Part shown: positions 1 to 7,072 of the stretch, in pieces | How positions within the stretch are numbered: the stretch's first letter is position 1 | Layout: each line of letters starts with the position of its first letter | Assembly: GCA_013153455.1 (NCBI GenBank) | Contig: JAADEK010000011.1 | Span: forward strand, 1-24,212 | Direction of reading: 5' to 3' | Origin: Aquificota bacterium | GTDB lineage: Bacteria; Aquificota; Aquificia; Aquificales; Aquificaceae | Length of the DNA stretch: 24,212 nucleotides | Notes under the pieces: model-generated | The model's database searches: none | What the model saw: only the letters and a program-made list of their open reading frames with translations | What the model was told of the DNA's origin: nothing | Translations under genes and position numbers: made by a program

Positions 1-6
1 TATACT
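1..6 (+). promoter_or_regulatory. -10-like TATACT for a leaderless start at 14
   Basis: TATACT ends 7 nt before the ATG at 14, so transcription would start at or next to the start codon. No purine-rich Shine-Dalgarno lies between. The -35 would be outside the window. The same spacing recurs at other operon heads here. Confidence 0.45.
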
Positions 7-13
7 ATTCCTC

Positions 14-1417
14 ATGAAAGTCGTAATAGTAGGGAACGGTCCCGCGTCCGCGAGCGCGATAGAAGCCTTCAGGAGTGTTGACAAGGATTCGGAGATAGTG
101 GTTCTCTCCGACGAGGAGTTTCCGACCTACGCCCCCAACTGCCTTGAGAACGTCATAAGGGACGACATAACGAAGGAAGCCCTCTTCTACAAAGGCGGGG
201 AAAAATTTTACGAAAGATACAAGGTAGACTTCAGACCAAAGAAGGAAGTCATCAAGATAGACAACAAGAGAAAGGAGGTAATAACAAAGGACGGGGAGGT
301 TATACCTTACGACAAGTGTCTCCTCGCAGCGGGTGCTTACGCCTTCGTCCCTCCCATTGACGGGATAGACCTTGAGGGGGTTACGACCGCGAAGACGCTT
401 TACGACGCTTACAAGATAAGGAACTGGGTTCTCTCCGGAAAGGTGACAAAGGCGGTAATCATAGGGGCGGGACCCATAGGCGTTGAAGACGCGGAAACCC
501 TCAGACACATGGGGGTTGATGTGAGCGTCGTTGAGGTCTTTGATAGGGTTCTCCCGAGGATGCTTGACAAACAAATGGCTCAATTCTACCAAAAACCGCT
601 TGAGGAGGAAGGGATAGACTTTTACCTTGAGCATCAGGTCGTCGCAATACACGGAAAGGAAGGGGAGGTTGAGGCGGTAGAGGTAAAAAAACGCGGGAGC
701 GACAAAACCTTCTTTATAAAAACTGATATGGTAATAGTCTCAACGGGTGTAAGACCGAGAACCTACCTCGTTGAGGGAACGGACATACAGATACACATGG
801 ACAAAAAACTGAACAAACCCGTAGGCGGTATACTCGTAAACGAGTATCAACAAACCTCGGACCCCGACGTCTACGCAGCGGGAGACATAGCGTCGGGTAT
901 AGACGCGTGGGGAAATCACCGCTGGATAGCCCTCTTTCCCCCCGCTCAGCAGGCGGGAGCTGTTGCGGGCTACAACATGGCGGGGCTAAAGGTAAGAAAC
1001 AACGGTCTCGTTGATTACAACGCGGTAAAGACCCGTGCGGTCACCGCTGGAAGCGGAGGTCTGTTTGAGGACGCGGAAGAGTCCTTCTTCGTCCGATACA
1101 AAGAATACCTCGTAAAGGTCTTCCTGAAGGAAGGAAAGATAAGGGGATACCAATTCGTGGGCGTCCCTAAACTTCCCTCCCTCAACACGAACAACCCCCT
1201 AATTAGAGCCTTCAGGGGTGAGCTGACGGAATGGGAAGAGCGCGTCCTCGGGGACAAGGGGCTCGGTCTTGAAGCGTCGGGTGTCCTTCATCACTTCTTT
1301 ATAAGACTAAACAGAGAGTTTAAGGAAATACACAAAAAGCTCGTGGAAAGGATGATGATAAGGGCGATGGGGAACCCCGCCCTTGAGCTTCCCCTCTTCA
1401 CAAGAGAGGGAGTATAA
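14..1417 (+). CDS. FAD/NAD(P)H-dependent oxidoreductase, CoA-disulfide reductase/NADH oxidase type
   Basis: A 467-residue two-dinucleotide-fold flavoprotein of the pyridine nucleotide-disulfide reductase superfamily. Visible motifs are the N-terminal FAD fold GNGPAS (residues 7-12), the NAD(P)H fold GAGPIG near residue 150, and the second FAD motif VYAAGDIA near 288. There is no CxxxxC redox pair. A lone cysteine sits at position 43 in the sequence YAPNC, the place occupied by the single active Cys of CoA-disulfide reductases, NADH oxidases and NADH peroxidases. From family knowledge it probably moves electrons from NAD(P)H to a disulfide, polysulfide, peroxide or O2; the exact acceptor cannot be read. 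The C-terminus is about 20 residues longer than compact Nox enzymes and ends in a basic helical stretch. The ATG at 14 fits the fold exactly, has no Shine-Dalgarno, and follows TATACT by 7 nt. It is convergent with the next gene and overlaps it by 20 bp. Confidence 0.85.
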   Translation: MKVVIVGNGPASASAIEAFRSVDKDSEIVVLSDEEFPTYAPNCLENVIRDDITKEALFYKGGEKFYERYKVDFRPKKEVIKIDNKRKEVITKDGEVIPYDKCLLAAGAYAFVPPIDGIDLEGVTTAKTLYDAYKIRNWVLSGKVTKAVIIGAGPIGVEDAETLRHMGVDVSVVEVFDRVLPRMLDKQMAQFYQKPLEEEGIDFYLEHQVVAIHGKEGEVEAVEVKKRGSDKTFFIKTDMVIVSTGVRPRTYLVEGTDIQIHMDKKLNKPVGGILVNEYQQTSDPDVYAAGDIASGIDAWGNHRWIALFPPAQQAGAVAGYNMAGLKVRNNGLVDYNAVKTRAVTAGSGGLFEDAEESFFVRYKEYLVKVFLKEGKIRGYQFVGVPKLPSLNTNNPLIRAFRGELTEWEERVLGDKGLGLEASGVLHHFFIRLNREFKEIHKKLVERMMIRAMGNPALELPLFTREGV

Positions 1418-2096
1418 AGGTCATAAGGAGCAAAAACACGAGGGGGAAAGCCTCCGCGGGGTCAAGGTCCTCATACCTCTTTTCACCCTTGTATTCACCG
1501 AAGAAAACAGGTGAAAAGAGCTTAAAGCCCACCCAGTTCCAAGCAATCCACTCCGCGATAAGGAGAGGAGCTACGAGTATGTTCGCCCTAAGAACACCCG
1601 AAAGCAGAAGGAGGGAGTAAGCGGGAGCTATAACGAGCGAAGCGACGAGGGCTATGAAGAGAATCGTTGAAAAACCCGAAAGGTAAGAACCTATACCCTT
1701 CAGGCTTTCCGGCTCAGGCTTTGCGCCTTGGCGCTTCAAGTGGTAAAGGAGGAAGTGAATCACTGTCAAGGGTATGGCGAAAGCGGTGATGAAAAAGAGC
1801 ATACCCCCCGGCGAGAGCCAAGAGAGTGAAACGGTCGCAACGTAGTAAGTAAACAACCACTCCTCGTAGTCCCTTACCCTAAAGAGCTTGTAGGTGTAGA
1901 TTGCGCTCGTAAAGAGCGCAAGGAGAGCAACCAACAAACCGACGGAACCAACACCGAACCCCGCAAAGAAAAGCCCCAAAAGAACCAAAACAGGAAAGAA
2001 GAAATTCCTACAGCTCTTGCAGTTCTCAAAGATATACTCCGTTACGAAGCTGAAGGGAACAATAGGAACGGTGAAAAAAGCGAGGAACTTTATCAT
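1398..2096 (-). CDS. polytopic membrane protein of unknown function
   Basis: I do not recognise the family. The 232-residue product is mostly hydrophobic, with about six predicted membrane segments: roughly residues 1-20, 31-50, 55-75, 85-120, 140-180 and 210-232. A CxxC pair (residues 26 and 29, context ENCKSC) lies just after the first segment. The ATG at 2111 is possible, but ATG 2096 is preferred because GGGAGG sits 7 nt upstream of it and overlaps the 2111 ATG. A perfect TATAAT (2131-2136, minus strand) would give a leader of about 28 nt, so this gene has a conventional leader unlike most other operon heads here. The 3' end overlaps the flavoprotein gene by 20 bp. Function could relate to energy or redox metabolism, but nothing in the sequence proves this. 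Confidence 0.7.
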   Translation of the reverse strand: MIKFLAFFTVPIVPFSFVTEYIFENCKSCRNFFFPVLVLLGLFFAGFGVGSVGLLVALLALFTSAIYTYKLFRVRDYEEWLFTYYVATVSLSWLSPGGMLFFITAFAIPLTVIHFLLYHLKRQGAKPEPESLKGIGSYLSGFSTILFIALVASLVIAPAYSLLLLSGVLRANILVAPLLIAEWIAWNWVGFKLFSPVFFGEYKGEKRYEDLDPAEAFPLVFLLLMTFILPLL

Positions 2097-2130
2097 CCCG
2101 TTGCCTCCCATAGTTTTACTAACACTCTTT

Positions 2131-2153
2131 ATTATACCTTTTTGGTTTAATAT
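2131..2153. promoter_or_regulatory. divergent promoter region between membrane protein gene and bioA
   Basis: On the minus strand TATAAT (2131-2136) precedes the membrane-protein gene and leaves room for a leader with a Shine-Dalgarno. On the plus strand TTTAATAT (2146-2153) ends 5 nt before the bioA ATG (7 nt if TTTAAT is taken). No convincing -35 was found for either direction. Confidence 0.45.
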
Positions 2154-2158
2154 TACCC

Positions 2159-3520
2159 ATGCACGACGTTGACCCGAAGCTCTTAGAAAAGTGGGACAAA
2201 GAGTATTTTTGGCACCCCTTTACACAGATGAAGGTATACCGCGAGGAGGATAACCTTATCTTTGAGAGGGGAGAGGGCGTATACCTGTGGGACATCTACG
2301 GGAACAAATACATAGACGCCATATCTTCCCTCTGGTGTAACGTCCACGGGCACAACCACCCCCGCCTCAACAACGCCCTCGTGCGCCAGCTCTGTAAGGT
2401 AGCCCACACAACCACCTTGGGAAGCTCAAACGTCCCCGCCATACTCCTCGCAAAAAAACTCGTTGAGATTACACCCCCTTGCCTCACAAAGGTCTTTTAC
2501 TCCGAAGACGGGGCGGAGGCGGTTGAGATAGCCCTGAAGATGGCTTACCACTACTGGCGCAACAAAGGACAAAACAGAAAGGTCTTCATAACCCTCTCCG
2601 AAGCCTACCACGGCGACACCGTCGGGGCTGTGAGCGTCGGGGGCATAGACCTCTTTCACGGCACATACAAAGACCTCCTCTTTGAGACGATAAAGCTCCC
2701 CTCCCCATACCTATACTGCAGGGAAAACTTCGGCTCTCTTACGCCCGAGTGCACCGCGAAACTCCTTTCACTCCTTGAGGAAGTCCTGAAGAGCAGGAAC
2801 GACATCGTAGCCCTCGTCCTTGAGGCTGGGATACAGGCAGCAGCGGGCATGCTCCCCTTCCCGAAGGGCTTTCTAAAGGGAGCGAGGGAGCTGACAAAAA
2901 GATACGACGTCCTTCTCATCGTTGACGAAGTCGCGACGGGATTCGGAAGAACGGGCACGCTCTTTTACTGCGAGCAGGAAGGTGTGTGTCCCGACTTTAT
3001 GTGTCTCGGCAAGGGAATAACGGGTGGATACCTACCCCTCGCAGCCACCTTAACCACCGATGAGGTCTTTAACGCTTTCTTGGGCGAGTTCGGAGAGGCA
3101 AAACACTTTTACCACGGGCACACATACACGGGCAACAACCTCGCCTGTGCGGTCTCACTTGAGAACATAAAAATATTTGAAGACGAGAAAACACTTGAGA
3201 AACTCCAACCCAAGATAGAGTATCTTACCCAGAGGCTAAAAGAGTTTTGGGAGCTGAAGCACGTGGGAGACGTGAGACAACTCGGTTTTATGGCTGGTAT
3301 AGAGCTGGTGAAAGACAAACAAACGGGTGAACCCTTCCCATACGGGGAGAGGACGGGCTTTCGCGTAGCGAGAAAGTGCAGGGAAAGGGGCGTATTCCTC
3401 AGACCTCTCGGTGATGTAATGGTTCTGATGATGCCCCTCGTCATACAAAAGGAGGAGATGGACAAGGTGATAGACACGCTAAAGTGGGCTATACAAGAGC
3501 TTGAAAGGGGGAGGGTGTGA
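2159..3520 (+). CDS. bioA: adenosylmethionine-8-amino-7-oxononanoate aminotransferase
   Basis: BioA transfers an amino group from S-adenosylmethionine to 8-amino-7-oxononanoate (KAPA), giving 7,8-diaminononanoate in biotin synthesis; it is cytosolic and uses PLP. The 453-residue protein has the class-III aminotransferase layout: N-terminal WHPFTQM (18-24), the substrate-pocket motif SLWCNVHGH (57-65), AYHGDT (149-154), the PLP-binding Asp in IVDEVATGFGRTG (D256), and the Schiff-base lysine in CLGKGITGG (K285). Length is normal for BioA. The ATG at 2159 has no Shine-Dalgarno and lies directly after an AT-rich -10-like stretch. The stop TGA overlaps the rsgA start by one base (TGATG), so the pair is almost certainly co-translated. 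No other bio gene is in the window. Confidence 0.95.
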   Translation: MHDVDPKLLEKWDKEYFWHPFTQMKVYREEDNLIFERGEGVYLWDIYGNKYIDAISSLWCNVHGHNHPRLNNALVRQLCKVAHTTTLGSSNVPAILLAKKLVEITPPCLTKVFYSEDGAEAVEIALKMAYHYWRNKGQNRKVFITLSEAYHGDTVGAVSVGGIDLFHGTYKDLLFETIKLPSPYLYCRENFGSLTPECTAKLLSLLEEVLKSRNDIVALVLEAGIQAAAGMLPFPKGFLKGARELTKRYDVLLIVDEVATGFGRTGTLFYCEQEGVCPDFMCLGKGITGGYLPLAATLTTDEVFNAFLGEFGEAKHFYHGHTYTGNNLACAVSLENIKIFEDEKTLEKLQPKIEYLTQRLKEFWELKHVGDVRQLGFMAGIELVKDKQTGEPFPYGERTGFRVARKCRERGVFLRPLGDVMVLMMPLVIQKEEMDKVIDTLKWAIQELERGRV

Positions 3521-4425
3521 TGGGGAAAAAAGAGCTAAAAAAGGGAGTGGTGGTAGACAGGGAAGCCCAACTCATAGAAGTTTATCTTTTAGATGAAAAG
3601 AAAAATTACCGCGGGATTCCCCGCGGTAAGGTTCTTAAAAAAACAAAGATATACGCGGGAGACTACGTCCTCGGGAGCGTCGTTGACCCCAGAACCTTCG
3701 CCATAGAGGAGGTAGAGGAAAGGAAAAACCTCCTCATTCGCCCTCGGGTCGCAAACGTGGACAGGGTCATCGTCGTTGAGACCCTCAAGATGCCCGAGTT
3801 CAACAACTACCTCCTTGACAACATGCTCGCGGTTTACGAATACTTCCGCGTTGAGCCCGTTATCGTCTTCAACAAGATAGACCTGCTCAACGAGGAAGAG
3901 AAAAAGGAGCTGGAAAGGTGGGAAAAGATATACAAAGACGCGGGATACGACGTTCTCAAGGTAAGCGCCCAGACGGGAGAGGGCATAGACGAGCTCACCG
4001 ACTACCTTGAGGGCTTTATATGCGTTCTCGCGGGACCCTCGGGTGTGGGTAAAAGCTCTATTCTGGCGCGCCTCACGGGTCAACCCCTCAGGACGGGAGA
4101 GGTGAGCAAAAAGACCGAACGCGGGCGTCACACAACGACGGGCGTTCGTCTCATCCCCTTCGGTAAAGGCTCGTTCATAGGGGACACACCGGGTTTTTCA
4201 AAGGTTGAAGCGAGTATGTTCATAAAAGACAGGGAACTGCACAAATACTTCAGGGAGTTTTCGCGCTACGCGTGCAGGTATCCCGACTGCACGCACACAA
4301 CGGAACCCGGGTGTGAGGTCAAGGAAGCCCTCAAGAGGGGAGAGATATCCTGTGAAAGGTTCAAGAGTTATCTGAAGATGATGAAGGTTTACCTTGAAGA
4401 GGTAAAGGAGGTTTGCGGGGACTAA
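3520..4425 (+). CDS. rsgA: small ribosomal subunit biogenesis GTPase RsgA
   Basis: RsgA is a circularly permuted GTPase that checks late maturation of the 30S subunit. The 301-residue product shows an N-terminal OB fold (about 1-70), then the permuted order NKID (118-121), P-loop GPSGVGKSS (172-180) and DTPG (222-225), and a C-terminal zinc knuckle with C252, C257, H259 and C265. ATG 3520 is preferred over the in-frame GTG one codon upstream because it forms TGATG with the bioA stop and has a GGGGGAGGG Shine-Dalgarno 4 nt upstream. Codons about 29-37 contain a perfect 10-bp inverted repeat (listed separately). The stop codon overlaps the stop of the convergent 76-residue gene by 4 bp (CTAA). 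Confidence 0.96.
   Translation: MGKKELKKGVVVDREAQLIEVYLLDEKKNYRGIPRGKVLKKTKIYAGDYVLGSVVDPRTFAIEEVEERKNLLIRPRVANVDRVIVVETLKMPEFNNYLLDNMLAVYEYFRVEPVIVFNKIDLLNEEEKKELERWEKIYKDAGYDVLKVSAQTGEGIDELTDYLEGFICVLAGPSGVGKSSILARLTGQPLRTGEVSKKTERGRHTTTGVRLIPFGKGSFIGDTPGFSKVEASMFIKDRELHKYFREFSRYACRYPDCTHTTEPGCEVKEALKRGEISCERFKSYLKMMKVYLEEVKEVCGD
3606..3629 (-). terminator. perfect hairpin inside rsgA with a minus-strand U-tract (candidate antisense terminator)
   Basis: TTACCGCGGG (3606-3615) pairs perfectly with CCCGCGGTAA (3620-3629) around a 4-nt loop. On the minus strand the hairpin is followed by TTTTTCTTTTC (complement of 3595-3605), the form of an intrinsic terminator. On the plus strand the following bases are purine rich, so termination would act only on transcripts antisense to rsgA. 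The minus-strand GTPase/roadblock operon reads towards this site and ends at 4422, about 800 bp before it. It may instead be a chance product of the coding sequence (Arg-Gly-Ile-Pro-Arg-Gly). Confidence 0.4.
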
Positions 4426-4652
4426 TTGCCCCGCGCCCTTAACTCCCTTATCTGGGTCTTTATGAAGGTGAGTATAAAAGGAATTTGTTTCTTTATCTGA
4501 GGCTCTTGGAGGTCTTCCTTTTTCAGCTCCTCCTCAAGGAGCTTCACAACGTCAAGAAGACCGAAGTAAAACTCCTTCGTTGATATCTCACCGTTTTTAC
4601 GCTTTTCCTCAAGCTCTTTCAGAGCGGACTCAACCCTATCACTTGCCATCAT
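4422..4652 (-). CDS. small helical protein downstream of the roadblock gene
   Basis: A 76-residue soluble, charged, probably all-helical protein with no signal peptide, membrane segment or recognisable motif. The first half is rich in Glu/Lys with a heptad-like hydrophobic pattern; the middle has a hydrophobic helix around residues 28-38 and another around 54-68. Two adjacent ATGs (4652 and 4649) are possible; GGGGGG lies about 6 nt before the first. It starts 14 bp after the roadblock gene stops, in the same direction, so it is probably the third gene of the GTPase/roadblock operon. The gene context suggests a partner or effector of that module, but this is inference only. Its stop overlaps the rsgA stop by 4 bp. 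Confidence 0.75.
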   Translation of the reverse strand: MMASDRVESALKELEEKRKNGEISTKEFYFGLLDVVKLLEEELKKEDLQEPQIKKQIPFILTFIKTQIRELRARGN

Positions 4653-4666
4653 CTTTTACCCCCCGC

Positions 4667-5041
4667 TTAGAGCCTTTCAATGAAGGCTTCTAAGTCTTCC
4701 GCTATGAGTCTGAGGATTCCGAGCTTCGTGTCCGGCGGTGTTATGATTCCGAGTATGAACTCGTCCTTTATGGGTATGAAGACCATATAACCGTCGTCCG
4801 TGTCAATGATTATCTGGTTCATGTTCCGTTTTTTGGCGTCGCTCGTCGTTATCAAACCCGCGGACACTATTGCAGCGGAGGAAGCTGCGACCGTATCCTC
4901 GTCCACCTCTTCGTTGAAGTAGGAAACTATCGGTAGCCCCTCCATATCGCTCAGGAAGATACCGTCAAGGTTGTTCTCCCTTACGACACTCTTGAACTTC
5001 TCCCTTACTTCCGCTTGCTTTTGCAGTATCCTCGCGGTCAT
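4667..5041 (-). CDS. roadblock/LC7 domain protein (MglB/CvnB-like)
   Basis: A 124-residue single-domain roadblock/LC7 protein. The signature region LDGIFLSDMEGLPIVSY (about 25-41) and the long central helix DTVAASSAAIVSAG are typical, followed by the beta segments MNQIIIDTDDGYMVFIPI and the C-terminal helix. Such proteins form homodimers that bind small Ras-like GTPases; MglB acts as a GTPase-activating protein for MglA, and CvnB is the roadblock member of actinobacterial conservons. The start ATG has AGGAGGG 5 nt upstream. It lies 13 bp downstream of the GTPase gene in the same operon, which makes that GTPase its likely partner. Confidence 0.9.
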   Translation of the reverse strand: MTARILQKQAEVREKFKSVVRENNLDGIFLSDMEGLPIVSYFNEEVDEDTVAASSAAIVSAGLITTSDAKKRNMNQIIIDTDDGYMVFIPIKDEFILGIITPPDTKLGILRLIAEDLEAFIERL

Positions 5042-5054
5042 ACCAACCCTCCTT

Positions 5055-5609
5055 TTATACTTTTACCTCCTGAAACTTACGCGATTCTTTCATTATCCTC
5101 TCAACGAGGATTGATATTATCTGCTTTACGACCTCCTCGTCGGTCGCTACGCAGGGAAGGACGGGGACGCTCGGGTCTACGTTCAGAATCCTTCTTATCT
5201 GCTCAACGCTGTAAGCTCCGTCAAGGTCTTGCTTGTTCGCGCAGATGATATAGGGGGCGGGGTTTTCCTTCATGAAAAACTCAATCTGTTTCAGCGTGCT
5301 GTCCCACATGTCCGGTCTCGTTGAGTCAAGTAAAAAGACGTATCCGTCCGCGTTCCTCGCGAGTATCTTCCACATGAACGAAAAGCGCTCCTGCCCGGGT
5401 ATGCCGAAGACCGCGACCTTCACGTCGTGAAGCTCGTCGTGAGAAGTCCCGAAGTCCATGGCTACAGTCGTGGTCTTTTTGAAGACCCTCTCCTCCGGAG
5501 CGCTCGTCTCGCGCTCAATTGATATACCCCTGCCCCTTGTCGCGCTTTTGACGAACGTAGACTTACCCGCGTTGAAATGTCCCGCAACGAGGATTTTGAT
5601 TTCCTTCAC
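5055..5609 (-). CDS. small Ras-like GTPase of the MglA/CvnD (COG2229-like) type
   Basis: A 184-residue single-domain GTPase. P-loop GHFNAGKST (10-18), switch region KKTTTVAMDFG (44-54), G3 region FGIPGQERFSFMW (68-80) and G4 NKQD (125-128) are all visible. The usual Asp of DxxG is replaced by Gly (G69), as in CvnD-type proteins whose G3 reads FGTPGQ; the VAMDFG and RFxFMW strings also resemble CvnD more than MglA. The start is GTG, supported by GGAGG 7 nt upstream; no ATG fits. Upstream lie TATAAT (5660-5665) and TTAAAA (5683-5688) with 17-nt spacing, giving a leader of about 45 nt. A five-codon ORF in the leader ends in a TGA that overlaps this GTG (GTGA). The roadblock and 76-residue genes follow. 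No histidine kinase or DUF742 gene is present, unlike a full conservon. Confidence 0.9.
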   Translation of the reverse strand: MKEIKILVAGHFNAGKSTFVKSATRGRGISIERETSAPEERVFKKTTTVAMDFGTSHDELHDVKVAVFGIPGQERFSFMWKILARNADGYVFLLDSTRPDMWDSTLKQIEFFMKENPAPYIICANKQDLDGAYSVEQIRRILNVDPSVPVLPCVATDEEVVKQIISILVERIMKESRKFQEVKV

Positions 5610-5623
5610 TTACCTTCCTCCAT
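5606..5623 (-). other. five-codon leader ORF overlapping the GTPase start
   Basis: ATGGAGGAAGGTAAGTGA encodes Met-Glu-Glu-Gly-Lys and its TGA overlaps the GTG start of the GTPase gene. GGAGGAGG lies about 10 nt upstream. It may provide translational coupling, or its ATG may simply be incidental within the purine-rich ribosome-binding region. Confidence 0.25.
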
Positions 5624-5659
5624 AGATTTTTTTCCTCCTCCTTTCAAAAAGGTTAGTTA

Positions 5660-5688
5660 ATTATAACATACCCCGTCCCCTGTTTTAA
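5660..5688 (-). promoter_or_regulatory. promoter of the GTPase-roadblock operon
   Basis: On the minus strand TTAAAA (5683-5688) and a perfect TATAAT (5660-5665) are separated by 17 nt. The -35 element lies in the distal copy of the 25-bp direct repeat and in the last codons of pgeF. Confidence 0.55.
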
Positions 5689-5737
5689 TTTTTATGCTCG
5701 CGGTCATAATGAGTTTTAATTTTTATGCTCGCGGTCA
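5682..5737. repeat. 25-bp direct repeat, 31-bp period, at the pgeF 3' end
   Basis: The 25-mer starting GTTTTAATTTTTATGC occurs exactly at 5682-5706 and again at 5713-5737, separated by TAATGA. It looks like a 31-bp tandem duplication. Because 31 is not a multiple of 3, the second pass through the repeat is read in another frame by pgeF and supplies a new stop codon. Confidence 0.95.
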
Positions 5738-6323
5738 ACCTCCTGCTCGTTTTGTCCCTCCTGTAGGAGGGCAGGTATGGGGTGCAAACGGTGCAAGCAC
5801 CCCACACGATTATATCACGAACGCCCGATTCCCGAAGTTGAGCGACCGCCTCCGCTTGGGTATCAAAAAAGAGCTTTCCGTTTCTATTTATAAGGTTTCT
5901 TCCGAAGATTGACACAAACTCCTCCCCCACCTCGTAACAGCACGAGCGCGCGGACGGAAAAACGAAAGCGGTCAAATCCCTGACCTCCTCCCTTTTCATC
6001 TCCTCAACGGTTTTTTGTATTATACCACTTGCCAACCCCCTCCAGCCCGCGTGAATCGCTCCTACCCACTCCTCTCCTATTAATATTATAGGCACACAGT
6101 CCGCGGTTTTCACCCCTATCTCAAGCCCCTTTACGTTCGTAATCACAGCGTCCCCGACCTCCCTCGCGCCGGGGTGTTTTGTGAGTTTTATGACGCGCGA
6201 CGTGTGGCGCTGGATTGGTGTATACACGCCCTCGTCCGAGAGTGAGAGCTTCAGGAGTTTGTCTTTCCAGACGATGAAGAGTTCCGGAGTTCTTTCGCCT
6301 TGCCCGCGGTTTTCTCCAAGCAT
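5685..6323 (-). CDS. pgeF: PgeF/YfiH-family (laccase-domain) protein
   Basis: Member of the YfiH/YlmD family, variously assigned as peptidoglycan editing factor, purine nucleoside phosphorylase/adenosine deaminase or multicopper-like oxidase. The conserved zinc-site triad His-Cys-His is visible: H40 in QRHTS, C76 in KTADCVP and H91 in AIHAGWRG; the later SCCYEVGEEF block is also typical. At 212 residues it is shorter than many homologues (about 240) because the N-terminal segment before the first His is short. The ATG at 6323 lies inside proC, giving a 73-bp overlap; the only later candidate I see is a GTG at Val33, which would remove part of the fold. The C-terminus has been altered by a 31-bp duplication, so the last eight residues (HYDREHKN) come from a re-read repeat copy. 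Probably translated from the proC transcript. Confidence 0.85.
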   Translation of the reverse strand: MLGENRGQGERTPELFIVWKDKLLKLSLSDEGVYTPIQRHTSRVIKLTKHPGAREVGDAVITNVKGLEIGVKTADCVPIILIGEEWVGAIHAGWRGLASGIIQKTVEEMKREEVRDLTAFVFPSARSCCYEVGEEFVSIFGRNLINRNGKLFFDTQAEAVAQLRESGVRDIIVWGACTVCTPYLPSYRRDKTSRRLTASIKIKTHYDREHKN

Positions 6324-7057
6324 TCCATAATGATACCCTTAAAGCCTTCCCTCTCAAGGAGTTTGAGTCCTTCTATCGTGGTTCCCCCGGGTGAGGTGAC
6401 CTTTGTGATGAGGGCGGAGGGGTTTTGAGCGGAGTTGCGAAGAAGCTTAGCGCTTCCCAAAACGACGTCCGTCGCTATCCTGAGGGCTTGCTCGTAGTTA
6501 AAGCCGAGGTATACGCCCGCAAGAGCGAGCGCGTCTATGAAGCCAAGGACGTATGCGGGGGAGCTTCCCGCAAGCGCTGTAAAGGCGTCAAAGAGCGACT
6601 CGTCTATCTTGTATAGCGTCCCGCAGGCGAGGAATACCTCCTCAATCTTTTGTCTTTCTTCCTCGGTGAGTTTACCGTTGTCGGTTATCGCCATCGCACC
6701 GCTTGAGACCGCCACCGCTATGTTGGGCATTAGTCTTACGATTTTCTTGTCCTGCCCGACGATGTTTTCAATGTCTTTTATGCTCACCCCAGCCATTACG
6801 CTCACTATTATCCCTTTGTAGTCTTTTAATGACTTAAGAACGCCGAAGGCGTCTTTTGGTTTTACCGCTAAGATGATTATATCCGTATCGTTCAGGAACC
6901 TCACATCGCTCGCAAACCCGAAACCTTGCTCAAGGGCAAGCCCTCTTTTTGTTTCGTCTTTGTCCGTTACGAGTATGTTTTCCTTACCGAGTTTCCTTGA
7001 AAGGCACACGGAAAGGGCTTGACCCATGTTCCCGAATCCCACTATCCCTACGCGCAT
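6251..7057 (-). CDS. proC: pyrroline-5-carboxylate reductase
   Basis: ProC reduces 1-pyrroline-5-carboxylate to proline with NAD(P)H, the last step of proline synthesis. The N-terminal Rossmann motif GFGNMG (7-12), the central AVKPKD segment, the C-terminal dimer helix motif GSSPAYVLGFIDALALAGV (split here for length: GSSPAYVLG plus FIDALALAGV) and VTSPGGTTIEGL are all family hallmarks. ATG 7057 is chosen over an in-frame GTG at 7078 because MRVGIVGFGNMG starts the fold exactly. No Shine-Dalgarno precedes it; instead TAATAT ends 7 nt before the ATG. The start lies only 15 bp from the divergent rsmE start. The C-terminus has an extra Ser-rich tail of about 11 residues where it overlaps pgeF. 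Confidence 0.95.
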   Translation of the reverse strand: MRVGIVGFGNMGQALSVCLSRKLGKENILVTDKDETKRGLALEQGFGFASDVRFLNDTDIIILAVKPKDAFGVLKSLKDYKGIIVSVMAGVSIKDIENIVGQDKKIVRLMPNIAVAVSSGAMAITDNGKLTEEERQKIEEVFLACGTLYKIDESLFDAFTALAGSSPAYVLGFIDALALAGVYLGFNYEQALRIATDVVLGSAKLLRNSAQNPSALITKVTSPGGTTIEGLKLLEREGFKGIIMECLEKTAGKAKELRNSSSSGKTNS

Positions 7058-7060
7058 AGT

Positions 7061-7070
7061 TAAGATATTA
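7061..7070. promoter_or_regulatory. overlapping divergent -10 elements of proC and rsmE
   Basis: The two start codons are separated by 15 bp. On the plus strand TAAGAT (7061-7066) ends 6 nt before the rsmE ATG; on the minus strand TAATAT (7065-7070) ends 7 nt before the proC ATG. Both -35 regions would lie inside the opposite coding sequence; TTCGGA at the right distance for proC is a weak match. Confidence 0.5.
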
Positions 7071-7072
7071 GC

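Noticed and set aside
5694-5912. 72-residue plus-strand ORF over the pgeF end
   Set aside because: It is antisense to pgeF, owes its opening to the direct repeat, and has no ribosome-binding site or recognisable protein pattern.
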